DNA of 64,000 nucleotides from assembly GCA_015231175.1 (NCBI GenBank), contig JADGBZ010000009.1, positions 21,327-85,326 on the forward strand. Direction: 5' to 3'. A model generated the notes under the pieces. That model saw nothing but the letters and a program-made list of their open reading frames with translations. It was not told the DNA's origin and made no database searches. This stretch comes from Magnetococcales bacterium (lineage in GTDB: Bacteria > Pseudomonadota > Magnetococcia > Magnetococcales > DC0425bin3). Position numbers and translations under genes: made by a program. Below, piece after piece: positions 35,512 to 43,503 of the stretch; within the stretch, counting starts at the first letter, position 1; every line of letters begins with the position of its first letter.

Positions 35512-37152
35512 TTATCTCCGTTGCAGGCCGGGAAGGAGAATACGCAGCGCGCCATGAATGACCACGCTGACCAGAGTCAACAGAACCAACAGACCCCCGA
35601 GGCGACGAATCCAGGGGGAAGAGTCCCGACCCAGGAGGTAGAAGTCGGTCAAATCCTTCAAGCGGCTGTTGGGATCATGGCAATCCCGGCATTGCAGAGC
35701 GGACTCCTTGGGAGCCACCATGTGGGTCAGGGGAAAATACATGGTGGCATCCACGAAACCCACCTGCCCGCTGAAAGGTGGAGCGCCCGGACTCTTCATG
35801 CCGGCGGCAACGGAACGGGACCAGTCGAAAGAACGGTAGAAGGCCTCCTTGTCCTCCACGGAGTCGACAACGGCATGGTTGATGACCATGTTTTTATTGA
35901 CCGGATCGTAGGGCATTTTGGATTTCATGACTTTGAAAGGCCAAATGCGGGACTTGCCATCTCCATGGCGTCCGGAAATGCGATTGAGCGGAACCGGAGA
36001 GGTGTCGTCGATTTTATCATGCAGCAGGGTGTAGTCCACCTGGCCGTCGAACCATGCGTACTGAGGAACAAGGTTCTCCCCCCAGGTGATGACGCCGTGC
36101 TGCCGGGAGTAGGTCGCGGGGTGGGTTGCGGCGACTTCGGCAGGTTCGGGGGGCAGTTTGTTGTCACGGGCGGGGCGACCGGCCTGACTCCAATCCCAGG
36201 AGGTTTTGGTTTTGACCCCGCCACGCGCATAGAGGGGAATATGGCAGGTCTGACACGCGATCCGATAGGTGTGGTCGTTCAGCAGGGGTTGCGACCGGTG
36301 CGACGTTGCGCCATGGCAGGATTCACAGGAGGAGAGCGTGTTGTCAACGTGGCCGGGCCGTTTGATCCCCCGGGTGTCGTGGGCTTTCATGGCGTAACGA
36401 CTGCCGGCGATTTGGTGCTCCTGGGTTGTGTGGCACACGCTACAGTTGAAGTTCAAACCATCTTTGGCCATGTGAACATCGACGTTGCGACCGGGAGTCA
36501 CCAGAGAGGAGTCCAGATCACCATGTTTGGCGCCATCACTGGCGCCACCATGGAAGTGACAGACACCACAATTGTGCCGGGTGGAGCGTGCAACGCTGTG
36601 GGCCATGGCCGGCAAGTCAGGGATGAGTATGGGCTCCCCCTTGGACATCAGGACAGCGTATCCATAGGGGTATTTGCGGTAGTTGCCGGTTTGCTCGTGA
36701 CAGACCAGGCAATCCACCTGCTCCTCGGAGGATCCAACCACCTCTGGATCCTTCCATCCATACCCGACGTGACAGCGGGCGCAGAGCTTCCAATTGGATT
36801 GAACCGAACCGCAAAAAGCGTTGGTCACATGCTGCTTGCCGTAGGTGCGCCGGGCATCCTTGGGGGCATATTGCCAGGTCCAGTGGGTTGTCTTCATGAC
36901 CTGGCTGGCCGCCTCGGTGTGGCAGTGCAGACAGGCCCGCGTGACCTCCTGTCCTGACGCAAAGGGGCCGTCAAGTTCCTTGAGTTTACTGTGCCTGGCG
37001 GTGGAGAAGGCCGCTTTATAGGGATCCTGCACCACCCCGGCTGCTGCCGTCGCACACCAGAATGACAGGAAGCACAAAACGACTCCCAAAAGGGTTCTCA
37101 GCCTGGGAGAGAGTGACATGCCTGCCCGCAAGCCAAAATTTTTTGTCACCAT
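35512..37152 (-). CDS. Octaheme c-type cytochrome (tetrathionate-reductase family)
   Basis: 546 residues. Signal sequence (LRTLLGVVLCFLSFWCATAA), eight CxxCH heme motifs in order (CLHCH, CARCH, CLVCH, CGVCH, CSVCH, CESCH, CQTCH, CRDCH), and a C-terminal membrane helix (LGGLLVLLTLVSVVIHGALR). Eight hemes, spacing and length fit the octaheme tetrathionate reductase (OTR) family, whose members reduce tetrathionate, nitrite or hydroxylamine in the periplasm; the natural substrate is not predictable. The C-terminal anchor keeps it next to the membrane. ATG 37152 has GAAGAG upstream; ATG 37119 is the alternative. First gene of the redox/phosphorelay operon and directly followed by its likely electron donor, the cytochrome b-receiver fusion. 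Confidence 0.9.
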   Translation of the reverse strand: MVTKNFGLRAGMSLSPRLRTLLGVVLCFLSFWCATAAAGVVQDPYKAAFSTARHSKLKELDGPFASGQEVTRACLHCHTEAASQVMKTTHWTWQYAPKDARRTYGKQHVTNAFCGSVQSNWKLCARCHVGYGWKDPEVVGSSEEQVDCLVCHEQTGNYRKYPYGYAVLMSKGEPILIPDLPAMAHSVARSTRHNCGVCHFHGGASDGAKHGDLDSSLVTPGRNVDVHMAKDGLNFNCSVCHTTQEHQIAGSRYAMKAHDTRGIKRPGHVDNTLSSCESCHGATSHRSQPLLNDHTYRIACQTCHIPLYARGGVKTKTSWDWSQAGRPARDNKLPPEPAEVAATHPATYSRQHGVITWGENLVPQYAWFDGQVDYTLLHDKIDDTSPVPLNRISGRHGDGKSRIWPFKVMKSKMPYDPVNKNMVINHAVVDSVEDKEAFYRSFDWSRSVAAGMKSPGAPPFSGQVGFVDATMYFPLTHMVAPKESALQCRDCHDPNSRLKDLTDFYLLGRDSSPWIRRLGGLLVLLTLVSVVIHGALRILLPGLQRR

Positions 37153-37481
37153 TCGGTACTCTTCAAAAAGCTCTCGGCACGGCAACCACTCGGCACCCTT
37201 TCAAGAAGATCCTTTGGCACGAAAGACTTGATCCGGGCTTCGCCCCGAACCCAACCGGGTTCAGGCCCGTGGTGGCGCCTTGCCGTTACAGGCAGGTCGC
37301 GTAAAACGAGGGCGGATTTCCCTTGGATGACGCGAAACGTGTCACGCAAAACCTGACGGCCACCCCTTCCGCCAAGGAACCACTCCAGATCGGATCCATT
37401 GAAGTTGGCATTGGGACAATAGTCAAGCAAATGTTTTTCAAAAAGCCTGGACACGAAAGCCCTGGTCAGGGCTTCGCGGCG
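37153..37481. other. Intergenic region with two degenerate repeat fragments
   Basis: 329 bases between two minus-strand genes. It holds decayed repeat pieces at about 37197-37270 and 37436-37480, including AAGCCCTGGTCAGGGCTTCG, which can form an 8-bp hairpin after the 37482 gene. No further gene was seen. Confidence 0.6.
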
Positions 37482-38126
37482 TCACGGTCGCAAATGCCCG
37501 GGATTGCTGCGTGGCCGCTGTTTTTGCACCCCCGGAAACACCTCGTTGAAGTCGCGGAACAGAGATTTATAGTTTTCTGGATCCCGATAGGATTTTTTGA
37601 CAAACCCCTCCGGCAATTCGGTCAGTTCCTGGACATCGGACCAGCCATTGGGCAAAGCATAGGCATAGTAGGGAAATTCGCCGGGTACGTTGTGGACCAT
37701 GACCACGTTGATGAGACTCTCCAGACGCATCGCCGCATAGACCCGATGCATGCCATCATTGATCAGGGGGAGTTCCCGTCCATCGGGTTCCCGGGAGATC
37801 TCCACGACAGGCGGTGTCAGGGGGATGGGACCGATCTCCGTGTCGGGGTTTTCCGGATCCTTCATCCAGAACAGGATACCCCCATCCAGGCTGAAAATGT
37901 TCACACCCTGTTGGCGAAACGCTTCATGCAGTTCCAGAATGCGATCCAGATCATCGCGCAAAATGTAACGCTGCGCCGGGAAGAGGCTCAAGGGGTGAGT
38001 GCGTCGGGCCAGGGTCAGTTGGGCCTCTTCGTAGATCATGAGTTGCCCATGACCCTTCAGGCGCGTCCGTTGCAGGCGATACAGCAGTTCGTCCTCGGTG
38101 ATGACTTCATGACGAGTGATGCGCAT
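37482..38126 (-). CDS. ParB/sulfiredoxin-like protein of unknown function
   Basis: 214 residues, soluble. The most telling stretch is LINDGMHRVYAAMRLESLIN, which resembles the ParB/Srx 'DG.HR..A' nucleotide-binding motif, preceded by PPVVEISREPDGRELP. The C-terminus is basic and Pro-rich (VFPGVQKQRPRSNPGHLRP) after YRDPENYKSLFRDFNE. Members of this superfamily include ParB CTPases, sulfiredoxins and small kinases, and this assignment is structural guesswork. It starts 250 bases after the thymidylate-synthase-like gene on the same strand, with a repeat copy between them. No other clue to function is visible. Confidence 0.6.
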   Translation of the reverse strand: MRITRHEVITEDELLYRLQRTRLKGHGQLMIYEEAQLTLARRTHPLSLFPAQRYILRDDLDRILELHEAFRQQGVNIFSLDGGILFWMKDPENPDTEIGPIPLTPPVVEISREPDGRELPLINDGMHRVYAAMRLESLINVVMVHNVPGEFPYYAYALPNGWSDVQELTELPEGFVKKSYRDPENYKSLFRDFNEVFPGVQKQRPRSNPGHLRP

Positions 38127-38230
38127 GGTTGTCGGGACTCCTTCTCAAGAAAAGCTTTTCCGCGAAAAATTTTGTCAGGGAAAAATTTTGTCAGGGTTGC
38201 GCTGCGAAGAAAGCCGGGACACAGGTCGCC

Positions 38231-38370
38231 TTCAACACCCTTGCAAGAAAAGCCTGGACATGAAAGCCTTTGTCAGGGCTTCGCCCCGAGCCCCACCAGG
38301 GCTCTGCCCTGAACCCGCCAGGGAGCCAGCCCCCTGGACCCCAATTCGTTGGCGGGTGGTGAATAGTTAC
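38231..38370 (+). repeat. Dispersed GC-rich repeat copy
   Basis: A plus-oriented copy starting TTCAACACCCTTGC (decayed terminus) and ending GGGTGGTGAATAGTTAC (intact terminus). Just upstream (38165-38196) a 16-bp unit AAAAATTTTGTCAGGG is duplicated in tandem, a fragment of another copy. Confidence 0.88.
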
Positions 38371-38376
38371 CATTTT

Positions 38377-39918
38377 TTATCCATCGTCCTGCACGCGATC
38401 CACATGCCGCGCAATCTCCCTGCCCAGGTAGAGGGCGTGGGAGATATCCGCCACGGCCATGTCGCGTACCAGTTGCCGCTCCAGCTCCATGGGGGTGCGT
38501 CCCCGATACTCGGTCAGGCGTTGCCCCTCGAAAGAGTGTTGGAGAACGATCTCACGGGTGACCGGATCCGTCGTGATCTGGAACTCACCGTGCGGGTCGG
38601 GCCGCAGGCCGTGGGGGGCGGCCTCGGGATCCAGGCCACCGGCGTCGCTCCATGCTTTGGCCACCGCCTGGGCCCGCTCCATGGCCAGAGGATCGACGGA
38701 GATGGAGTGGCTGAAGATGGTCAAGGGTCCACAGGGCAGCGCCACCGCCTCGGCAATACGGGCCTGGATGGCCATGAGGCCATAACAGTTTTCCGGCCAG
38801 GCATCCATGGCGTTGTGGCTGCGGAAGGTGGCGGTCAGGTGCAAGGCGCCAGCAAATTTGCGCAAAAAAAGCGTGACCAGACAAGGGTGGCCGTGCGTCT
38901 CCGGCAACAAATCCCGGCTGTTGTCCCACAGGGAGATGTAGGCATTGCGGGTTTCCGGATCGGCGCGCAGGTGGGTGATGGCCAGTTCCAGCCCATCCAG
39001 GGGTGCGGCCTGCCCCTCTGCCGGGAACCCCCAGCCGGGGATCGCCGCGGCATCGGGATCGCCCGTATCGGCAAGGGTAGGTCGAAAGTATCCACGCAGG
39101 CGGTTGCCGTAGGTATAGGACTCCTCCTGCGGCGGCGTCGGGTCCATGATTCTTTTTTGGTAGGCGCGAAAACGGTCCAGGGAGAAGCCGTGCCGGGAGA
39201 GTGTCTCGGCGGTTTCCTCCACGGGACGCTTGACGATCACCTTGACGTTGGGGAGTTCGATACGCTCGCCCTTGCGCAGCCGTGTACGGTGCCCAAAGCG
39301 GACGATGCGAAAGATCAATTCACGCCAGGCCGCCATGGGTGTCAGGCCGACCACCGTATGCGCCAAAGGCTCCGATGGATGGTGTTGGACCGTGAGGACG
39401 GGCAGGGGAAAGTCAAGGCGTTCACCCTGCACGGGTTGCGGGGGGGGGAGATGGGCAAAAAAATGCGCGACCCCGGGCTGGGTTTCCGGATCACGCAGGG
39501 ATCCCAACGGAGTCACGGCGATCCGCCCGCCAAACAGTTCCGGTGTGACCAGCCCATCAATCTTGCGTTGTGTACCCACGATGCGCCAGGTGGAGGTGCC
39601 CAGGAAGAGGGTCGTTTCCAGGCCGGCATGAAAAAAGGCGGTCAACTCCTCGCGGGATCCGGACAGGTTGCGACCCAGCACGAGCAGGTGGCGGATTTGC
39701 GGGTTCCAGGCCAGATTGCGCAACAGCTCGGGGAGACCGTTGCCGTAAAGATTGCCCATGACGGCAACTCGGGATGTCTCCGGTTGCAGGTCGACCGACC
39801 AGGCGACAAACTGTTGGCGAACCCTCTCCACGGGGGTCCACAAGGTCACCACCCCAACATCTCCCAGTGGGTTGATGGCCTGTAGGCGGTCCTTGAAGTA
39901 GAGGGGAAGAAATTCCAT
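38377..39918 (-). CDS. Thymidylate synthase-like protein with MtrA/DUF4346-like N-terminal domain
   Basis: About 513 residues. The N-terminal part (VAVMGNLYGNGLPELLRNLA then NPQIRHLLVLGRNLSG) resembles the MtrA/DUF4346 corrinoid-related domain seen with archaeal-type thymidylate synthases. The C-terminal part resembles ThyA/dCMP hydroxymethylase: GNRLRGYF, HPCLVTLFLRKFAG with a Cys at the nucleophile position, and TATFRSHNAMDAWPENCYGL with the phosphate-binding RS pair. The pyrimidine-selecting Asn region is not conserved, so dUMP methylation is not assured; a modified pyrimidine or other one-carbon transfer is possible. The start is placed at ATG 39918, where family-like sequence begins; the open frame extends into repeats. 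Divergent from the ACP/FkbH operon. Confidence 0.72.
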   Translation of the reverse strand: MEFLPLYFKDRLQAINPLGDVGVVTLWTPVERVRQQFVAWSVDLQPETSRVAVMGNLYGNGLPELLRNLAWNPQIRHLLVLGRNLSGSREELTAFFHAGLETTLFLGTSTWRIVGTQRKIDGLVTPELFGGRIAVTPLGSLRDPETQPGVAHFFAHLPPPQPVQGERLDFPLPVLTVQHHPSEPLAHTVVGLTPMAAWRELIFRIVRFGHRTRLRKGERIELPNVKVIVKRPVEETAETLSRHGFSLDRFRAYQKRIMDPTPPQEESYTYGNRLRGYFRPTLADTGDPDAAAIPGWGFPAEGQAAPLDGLELAITHLRADPETRNAYISLWDNSRDLLPETHGHPCLVTLFLRKFAGALHLTATFRSHNAMDAWPENCYGLMAIQARIAEAVALPCGPLTIFSHSISVDPLAMERAQAVAKAWSDAGGLDPEAAPHGLRPDPHGEFQITTDPVTREIVLQHSFEGQRLTEYRGRTPMELERQLVRDMAVADISHALYLGREIARHVDRVQDDG

Positions 39919-40026
39919 GGCGATAGATTGCAATGAATTTGCCAACAGGGCCATCGCATTTGAAAAAACGTGCCGCCGACCCCAATTTTTGCAAACCTGC
40001 AATATGTCTCGCAAACCTGCAATACG

Positions 40027-40064
40027 TCCGCCTTCTGGCGCAAAAAGACGCGCCAGAAGGCGGA
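40027..40064. repeat. Perfect 15-bp inverted repeat (hairpin)
   Basis: TCCGCCTTCTGGCGC pairs with GCGCCAGAAGGCGGA across an 8-base loop, AAAAAGAC. It lacks a following T-run on either strand, so it is not a classical terminator. Confidence 0.9.
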
Positions 40065-40085
40065 CCATGGCCCGTCGCCCCTTAA

Positions 40086-40114
40086 GCCTTTTTTGCAAAC
40101 AACGCAAAAAAGGC
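40086..40114. repeat. 11-bp inverted repeat (GCCTTTTTTGC hairpin)
   Basis: GCCTTTTTTGC pairs with GCAAAAAAGGC across the loop AAACAAC. It could act as a weak bidirectional terminator or be part of a repeat family. Confidence 0.8.
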
Positions 40115-40146
40115 CTGGGAGAAGGGGGGCGAACAACAACAAAACG

Positions 40147-40219
40147 GGGCGCTGCCCCGGACCCCGCAAGGGCGCTGCCCTTGACCCGCCAGGGAGCCAG
40201 CCCCCTGGACCCCAATTCC
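40147..40219 (+). repeat. Dispersed GC-rich repeat, partial copy
   Basis: Only the right half is present: GCGCTGCCCCGGACC then GCCAGGGAGCCAGCCCCCTG and ACCCCAATTCC. Both termini are missing. Confidence 0.8.
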
Positions 40220-40336
40220 AAAAAACGATCATGGCTTTGGGTATGCCCACTTCAAATGCGATTGTCCTGGGGACAAGCCACCAAGGTGGCAGCGGTGTCA
40301 GAGGATATGATAGCCTGAGAAACCGTTCAGCGATCG

Positions 40337-40466
40337 GTAACGCATCGGGGTCCAGGGGGCTGGCTCCCTGGCAGGGCCTAAGACAGCGTCCTGGTGGGGT
40401 TCGGGACGAAGCCCTGACAAAGGCTTTCATATCCAGGCTTTTTTTGCAAGGGTGCCGGATGGTTAC
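40337..40466 (-). repeat. Dispersed GC-rich repeat copy
   Basis: A minus-oriented copy from GTAACGCATCGGGG to GGGTGCCGGATGGTTAC. It ends 30 bases before the acyl-carrier-protein start, so the leader of that operon runs through it. Confidence 0.88.
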
Positions 40467-40495
40467 AAGCTGGATTCAACAAAAAGGAGTCGGTC

Positions 40496-40801
40496 ATGCC
40501 ACCAGGGGCGGAAGAGATCTTGGCAACAATCTACGGATGCGTCGATGAGATCAATCGGCAACTGCCAAAAAATGGACAACTGCAAAAGTCCCCCGCCAGC
40601 ATCCTGATCGGTGCGGGCGGGGTTCTGGATTCGTTGGGACTCATCACGTTGTTGGTGGCCCTGGAGGATGCCCTGAAAAAAAAACTGGGCCTTGCCTGTT
40701 TTTTGCTGGACGAAAAAATTCTCGTCGATCCCCAGGGACCGTTTCATACGATAGATGGTCTGTTGCAATGGATCATCGCCAGCCAAAACAAGGGGGGGTG
40801 A
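40496..40801 (+). CDS. Acyl/peptidyl carrier protein-like protein
   Basis: 101 residues. The helix-2 phosphopantetheine motif GGVLDSLGLITLLVALEDAL places Ser46 as attachment site, and length and helical pattern fit an ACP. AAGGAG lies six bases before the ATG. It precedes, by three bases, a FkbH-like HAD enzyme and then an acyltransferase-like gene. In known FkbH systems a three-carbon or small acyl unit is built on the ACP phosphopantetheine, so this is the likely carrier for that chemistry. Alternatively it could be a D-alanine-type carrier, but the FkbH neighbour argues against it. Confidence 0.85.
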   Translation: MPPGAEEILATIYGCVDEINRQLPKNGQLQKSPASILIGAGGVLDSLGLITLLVALEDALKKKLGLACFLLDEKILVDPQGPFHTIDGLLQWIIASQNKGG

Positions 40802-40804
40802 GGT

Positions 40805-42481
40805 ATGGCCGCGTTGGCGCTCGACCTGATCGCCGATTTCAATGCCGAACCCCTGGCGCGCTATCTGCGGCATGCGCAGAGTGCGCTGGACCTGACGGTC
40901 AGGGTGGCCCCTTATGGGCAGGTCTACCAGTCGCTGCAAAGTGATGCGGCGGCGGGGTGGGGTGGGATCATCTGGACCCTGCCGGAACGGGTGCTTCCCG
41001 GTTTTGCCAGAGCCATGCAGTTTGCCGAGAGCGACTGGTCACAATGCCTGGCCGAGGTGGACCATTTTGCCGCAGCGGTCCGGCATGCGGCGGGGCTGCG
41101 TCAACATCTTTTTGTGGCCAGTTGGGTGTTGCCCCCGGATTATCGTGGCTACGGCATGCTGGATTGGCGCCCCGGCATCGGCCTTGCCAATCTGTTGGCG
41201 CAGATGAACCTGCGCCTTGCCGAACGGTTGGCAGGAGAGGGGAATATCCATCTGCTCGATGCCGGGCGTTGGTTGTACGCCGCCCCCCGTCCCCACATCC
41301 CGAAATTGTGGTATGCGACCAAGGTGCCCTATGCCGGGCCGGTCTTCGAAAAGGCCGCCGGGGATATACGGGCAGCCATCCTGGCTGTGTCGGGGCGTGC
41401 CAAGAAATTGATTGTCCTGGATCTCGACCATACCCTGTGGGGCGGTGTGGTGGGGGAGACCGGCTGGGAAGGGATCCGTCTCGGGGGGCACGATTTTGTC
41501 GGCGAGGCCTTCTGCGATTTTCAGCGGGCCCTGCTGGCCCTTGCCGAACGGGGCATCCAACTGGCCATTGCCAGCAAGAATGACGAGGCCGTTGCCCTGG
41601 AGGCGATCGACCGGCATGACGCCATGATTTTGCGTCGCCACCATTTTGCCGGTTGGCGCATCGATTGGCACGACAAGGCCGAAAATATCGCCTCCCTGGT
41701 CGCCGAACTGAATTTTGGTCTGGAGGCGGTGGTCTTCATCGACGACAACCCGGCGGAACGGGCCCGGGTACAAGGCGCCCTGCCGGAGGTTTTGGTGCCG
41801 GAGTGGCCGGCGGATCCAACGGAATATGTCCAGGCGTTGTGGGCGTTGGACTGTTTTGATGTCGCGGCCCTCAGTCAGGAGGATCGGCAACGCACCGCCA
41901 TGTATGTAGCGGAACGTGATCGCCGCGCAACGCGGAAAGAGGTCGACTCGCCCGAGGCGTGGTTGCAACAACTGGCCATGACGCTGCGTGTTGGCCGTGT
42001 TGACACATCCAACCTGGCCCGGGTGACGCAGCTTTTCAACAAAACCAACCAGCTCAACTTGAGTACGCGCCGCCTGGGAGAGAAGGAGGTGCTGGCCTGG
42101 GCGCTGGAGCCGCGCCACGCCCTGCTTGCCCTGTCGGTGACGGATCGGTTCGGGGATATGGGGTTGGTGGGGGTGGTCGGTATTTCGGTAAACGGAACCC
42201 GGGGAGAGGTGGTCGATTTTATCCTGAGTTGCCGGGCGATGGGCCGCCGGATCGAGGCGGTGATGCTGCACCTGGCCATGCAGGAGGCGCGGCGCCTGGG
42301 TGCGCAGGAGATCGATGTCAAATATGTGCCAACTGCCCGGAATCGCCCTACCCTGGACGTTTTGCGCCAGATCGGCCTGAAGGAGGTGACGGAACACCTT
42401 TTCCAGGCATCCTGTCAGGATGTTGTTCCCCTGCCGGAGGCCATCCAGGTTGTTGTCGATGCGCCGGCAGGATCGCCATGA
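40805..42481 (+). CDS. FkbH-like HAD-superfamily protein
   Basis: 558 residues. The N-terminal ~190 residues are an SGNH/GDSL-like domain (LANLLAQMNLRLAERL; LLDAGRWLYA). The central HAD domain begins KKLIVLDLDHTLWGGVVGE (Dx-D-x-T nucleophile) and has ASKNDEAVALEAID and VFIDDNPAERARV. The C-terminus is GNAT-like (FGDMGLVGVVGISVNG; RRIEAVMLHLAMQEARRLGA). FkbH proteins transfer a glyceryl unit from 1,3-bisphosphoglycerate to an ACP in polyketide pathways, and related ones act in surface-polysaccharide or flagellin modification. Start three bases after the ACP stop; its stop overlaps the next ATG (ATGA), so this is a tight three-gene operon. Confidence 0.9.
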   Translation: MAALALDLIADFNAEPLARYLRHAQSALDLTVRVAPYGQVYQSLQSDAAAGWGGIIWTLPERVLPGFARAMQFAESDWSQCLAEVDHFAAAVRHAAGLRQHLFVASWVLPPDYRGYGMLDWRPGIGLANLLAQMNLRLAERLAGEGNIHLLDAGRWLYAAPRPHIPKLWYATKVPYAGPVFEKAAGDIRAAILAVSGRAKKLIVLDLDHTLWGGVVGETGWEGIRLGGHDFVGEAFCDFQRALLALAERGIQLAIASKNDEAVALEAIDRHDAMILRRHHFAGWRIDWHDKAENIASLVAELNFGLEAVVFIDDNPAERARVQGALPEVLVPEWPADPTEYVQALWALDCFDVAALSQEDRQRTAMYVAERDRRATRKEVDSPEAWLQQLAMTLRVGRVDTSNLARVTQLFNKTNQLNLSTRRLGEKEVLAWALEPRHALLALSVTDRFGDMGLVGVVGISVNGTRGEVVDFILSCRAMGRRIEAVMLHLAMQEARRLGAQEIDVKYVPTARNRPTLDVLRQIGLKEVTEHLFQASCQDVVPLPEAIQVVVDAPAGSP

Positions 42482-43503
42482 TCGAGATTCGTCGTTGCCG
42501 GGGGGACGAGGTGGATCGGGTCATGACCTTTATCGACCGGCATTGGCAGCGGGGCCATGTTCTGGCTGTCAGCCGCGCCCTGATGGATTGGCAACATGGC
42601 GCCGCAGATGGCAGCCATGACTACCTGATCGCCCAACAGGATGGCCAACTGTTGGGCATCCTGGGCTACATTGCGACACGCCGTTTCGATCCGCAATTGG
42701 CGGCGCACAATACGCTTTGGCTGGCACTGTGGAAAATTGTCGATGGTTGTGGTGTCGCCGGGTTGGGGTTGCGCATGTTGGGGGCCTTGCGGGAGGTTGA
42801 GCCGCATGTGGCCCTGGCGGTGAACGGCATCAACAAGACCCATCCCCCCATGTATCGTGCCCTGGGTTACCGTGTTGGCGAGTGGCAGCGTTTTTTCCTG
42901 GTCAATCCGCAGCGACCACGCCGCCTGATCCAGGCGCCTCCGGGGTGGAACCCACCCCTGCCCCGGGATGCAGGGGGTACGTTCATCGCCATGACGGAGG
43001 CTTCCCTGCGTGATCTGGATCCGGCCCGGGTGGCCTTCAGGGCGACCCCGGGCAAGACCCCTGTCTATTTCCTGCACCGTTTCTTACGGCACCCCTTTTA
43101 CCGTTATCGGGTCTTTCTGGCCGAGGGTCCAGCGCATGGAGCGGCGCTGTATGCCGTGCGCGTGGCGGAACATGCAGGTGCGTTGGCGTTGCGTGTGGTG
43201 GATTTTGCCGGTGATGCCGCCGCCATCGCCTACAGCGGCGCACCCCTGGCCGGGCTCATGGAGAAGACACAGGCCGAGTTTTGCGATTTTGCCCACCTGG
43301 GTCTGCCGGAGGCCCCCTTTCTGGCAGCGGGATTCGCCCGGCTGGATCCGGATGGGCCGGTGATCGTGCCCCACTACTTTGAGCCTTTCCTGGCCAGCAA
43401 CAGCCGGGTCTGGTGTGCAATTCGCACCGATGCCGCGGCGCCGACCGTCATCTGTCGTGCCGATGGGGATCAGGATAGGCCTAACTTGCTACCTTTCAGG
43501 TGA
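42478..43503 (+). CDS. GNAT-fold acyltransferase-like protein linked to FkbH/ACP
   Basis: 341 residues. The first ~150 residues look like an acetyltransferase fold (IEIRRCRGDEVDRVMTFIDR; YLIAQQDGQLLGILGYIATR; HVALAVNGINKTHPPMYRAL GY). The second half repeats a looser version (LHRFLRHPFYRYRVFL; ALALRVVDFAGDAAAIAYS), suggesting a double-GNAT or FemAB-like layout. The ATG overlaps the FkbH stop (ATGA). The plausible role is to transfer the ACP-bound unit made with FkbH onto an amino sugar or other acceptor in the cytoplasm; this is inference from context. A repeat-bearing MITE-like element follows 70 bases downstream. Confidence 0.72.
   Translation: MIEIRRCRGDEVDRVMTFIDRHWQRGHVLAVSRALMDWQHGAADGSHDYLIAQQDGQLLGILGYIATRRFDPQLAAHNTLWLALWKIVDGCGVAGLGLRMLGALREVEPHVALAVNGINKTHPPMYRALGYRVGEWQRFFLVNPQRPRRLIQAPPGWNPPLPRDAGGTFIAMTEASLRDLDPARVAFRATPGKTPVYFLHRFLRHPFYRYRVFLAEGPAHGAALYAVRVAEHAGALALRVVDFAGDAAAIAYSGAPLAGLMEKTQAEFCDFAHLGLPEAPFLAAGFARLDPDGPVIVPHYFEPFLASNSRVWCAIRTDAAAPTVICRADGDQDRPNLLPFR

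Larger units (their letters stand above)
39919..40495. other. Intergenic region with hairpins and repeat fragments
   Basis: 577 bases between divergent genes. It contains a 14-bp direct repeat GCAAACCTGCAATA (39989-40024), a perfect 15-bp inverted repeat (40027-40064), an 11-bp inverted repeat (40086-40114), a partial repeat (40147-40219), and a nearly complete minus-oriented repeat (40337-40466). No gene was seen. Confidence 0.75.
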
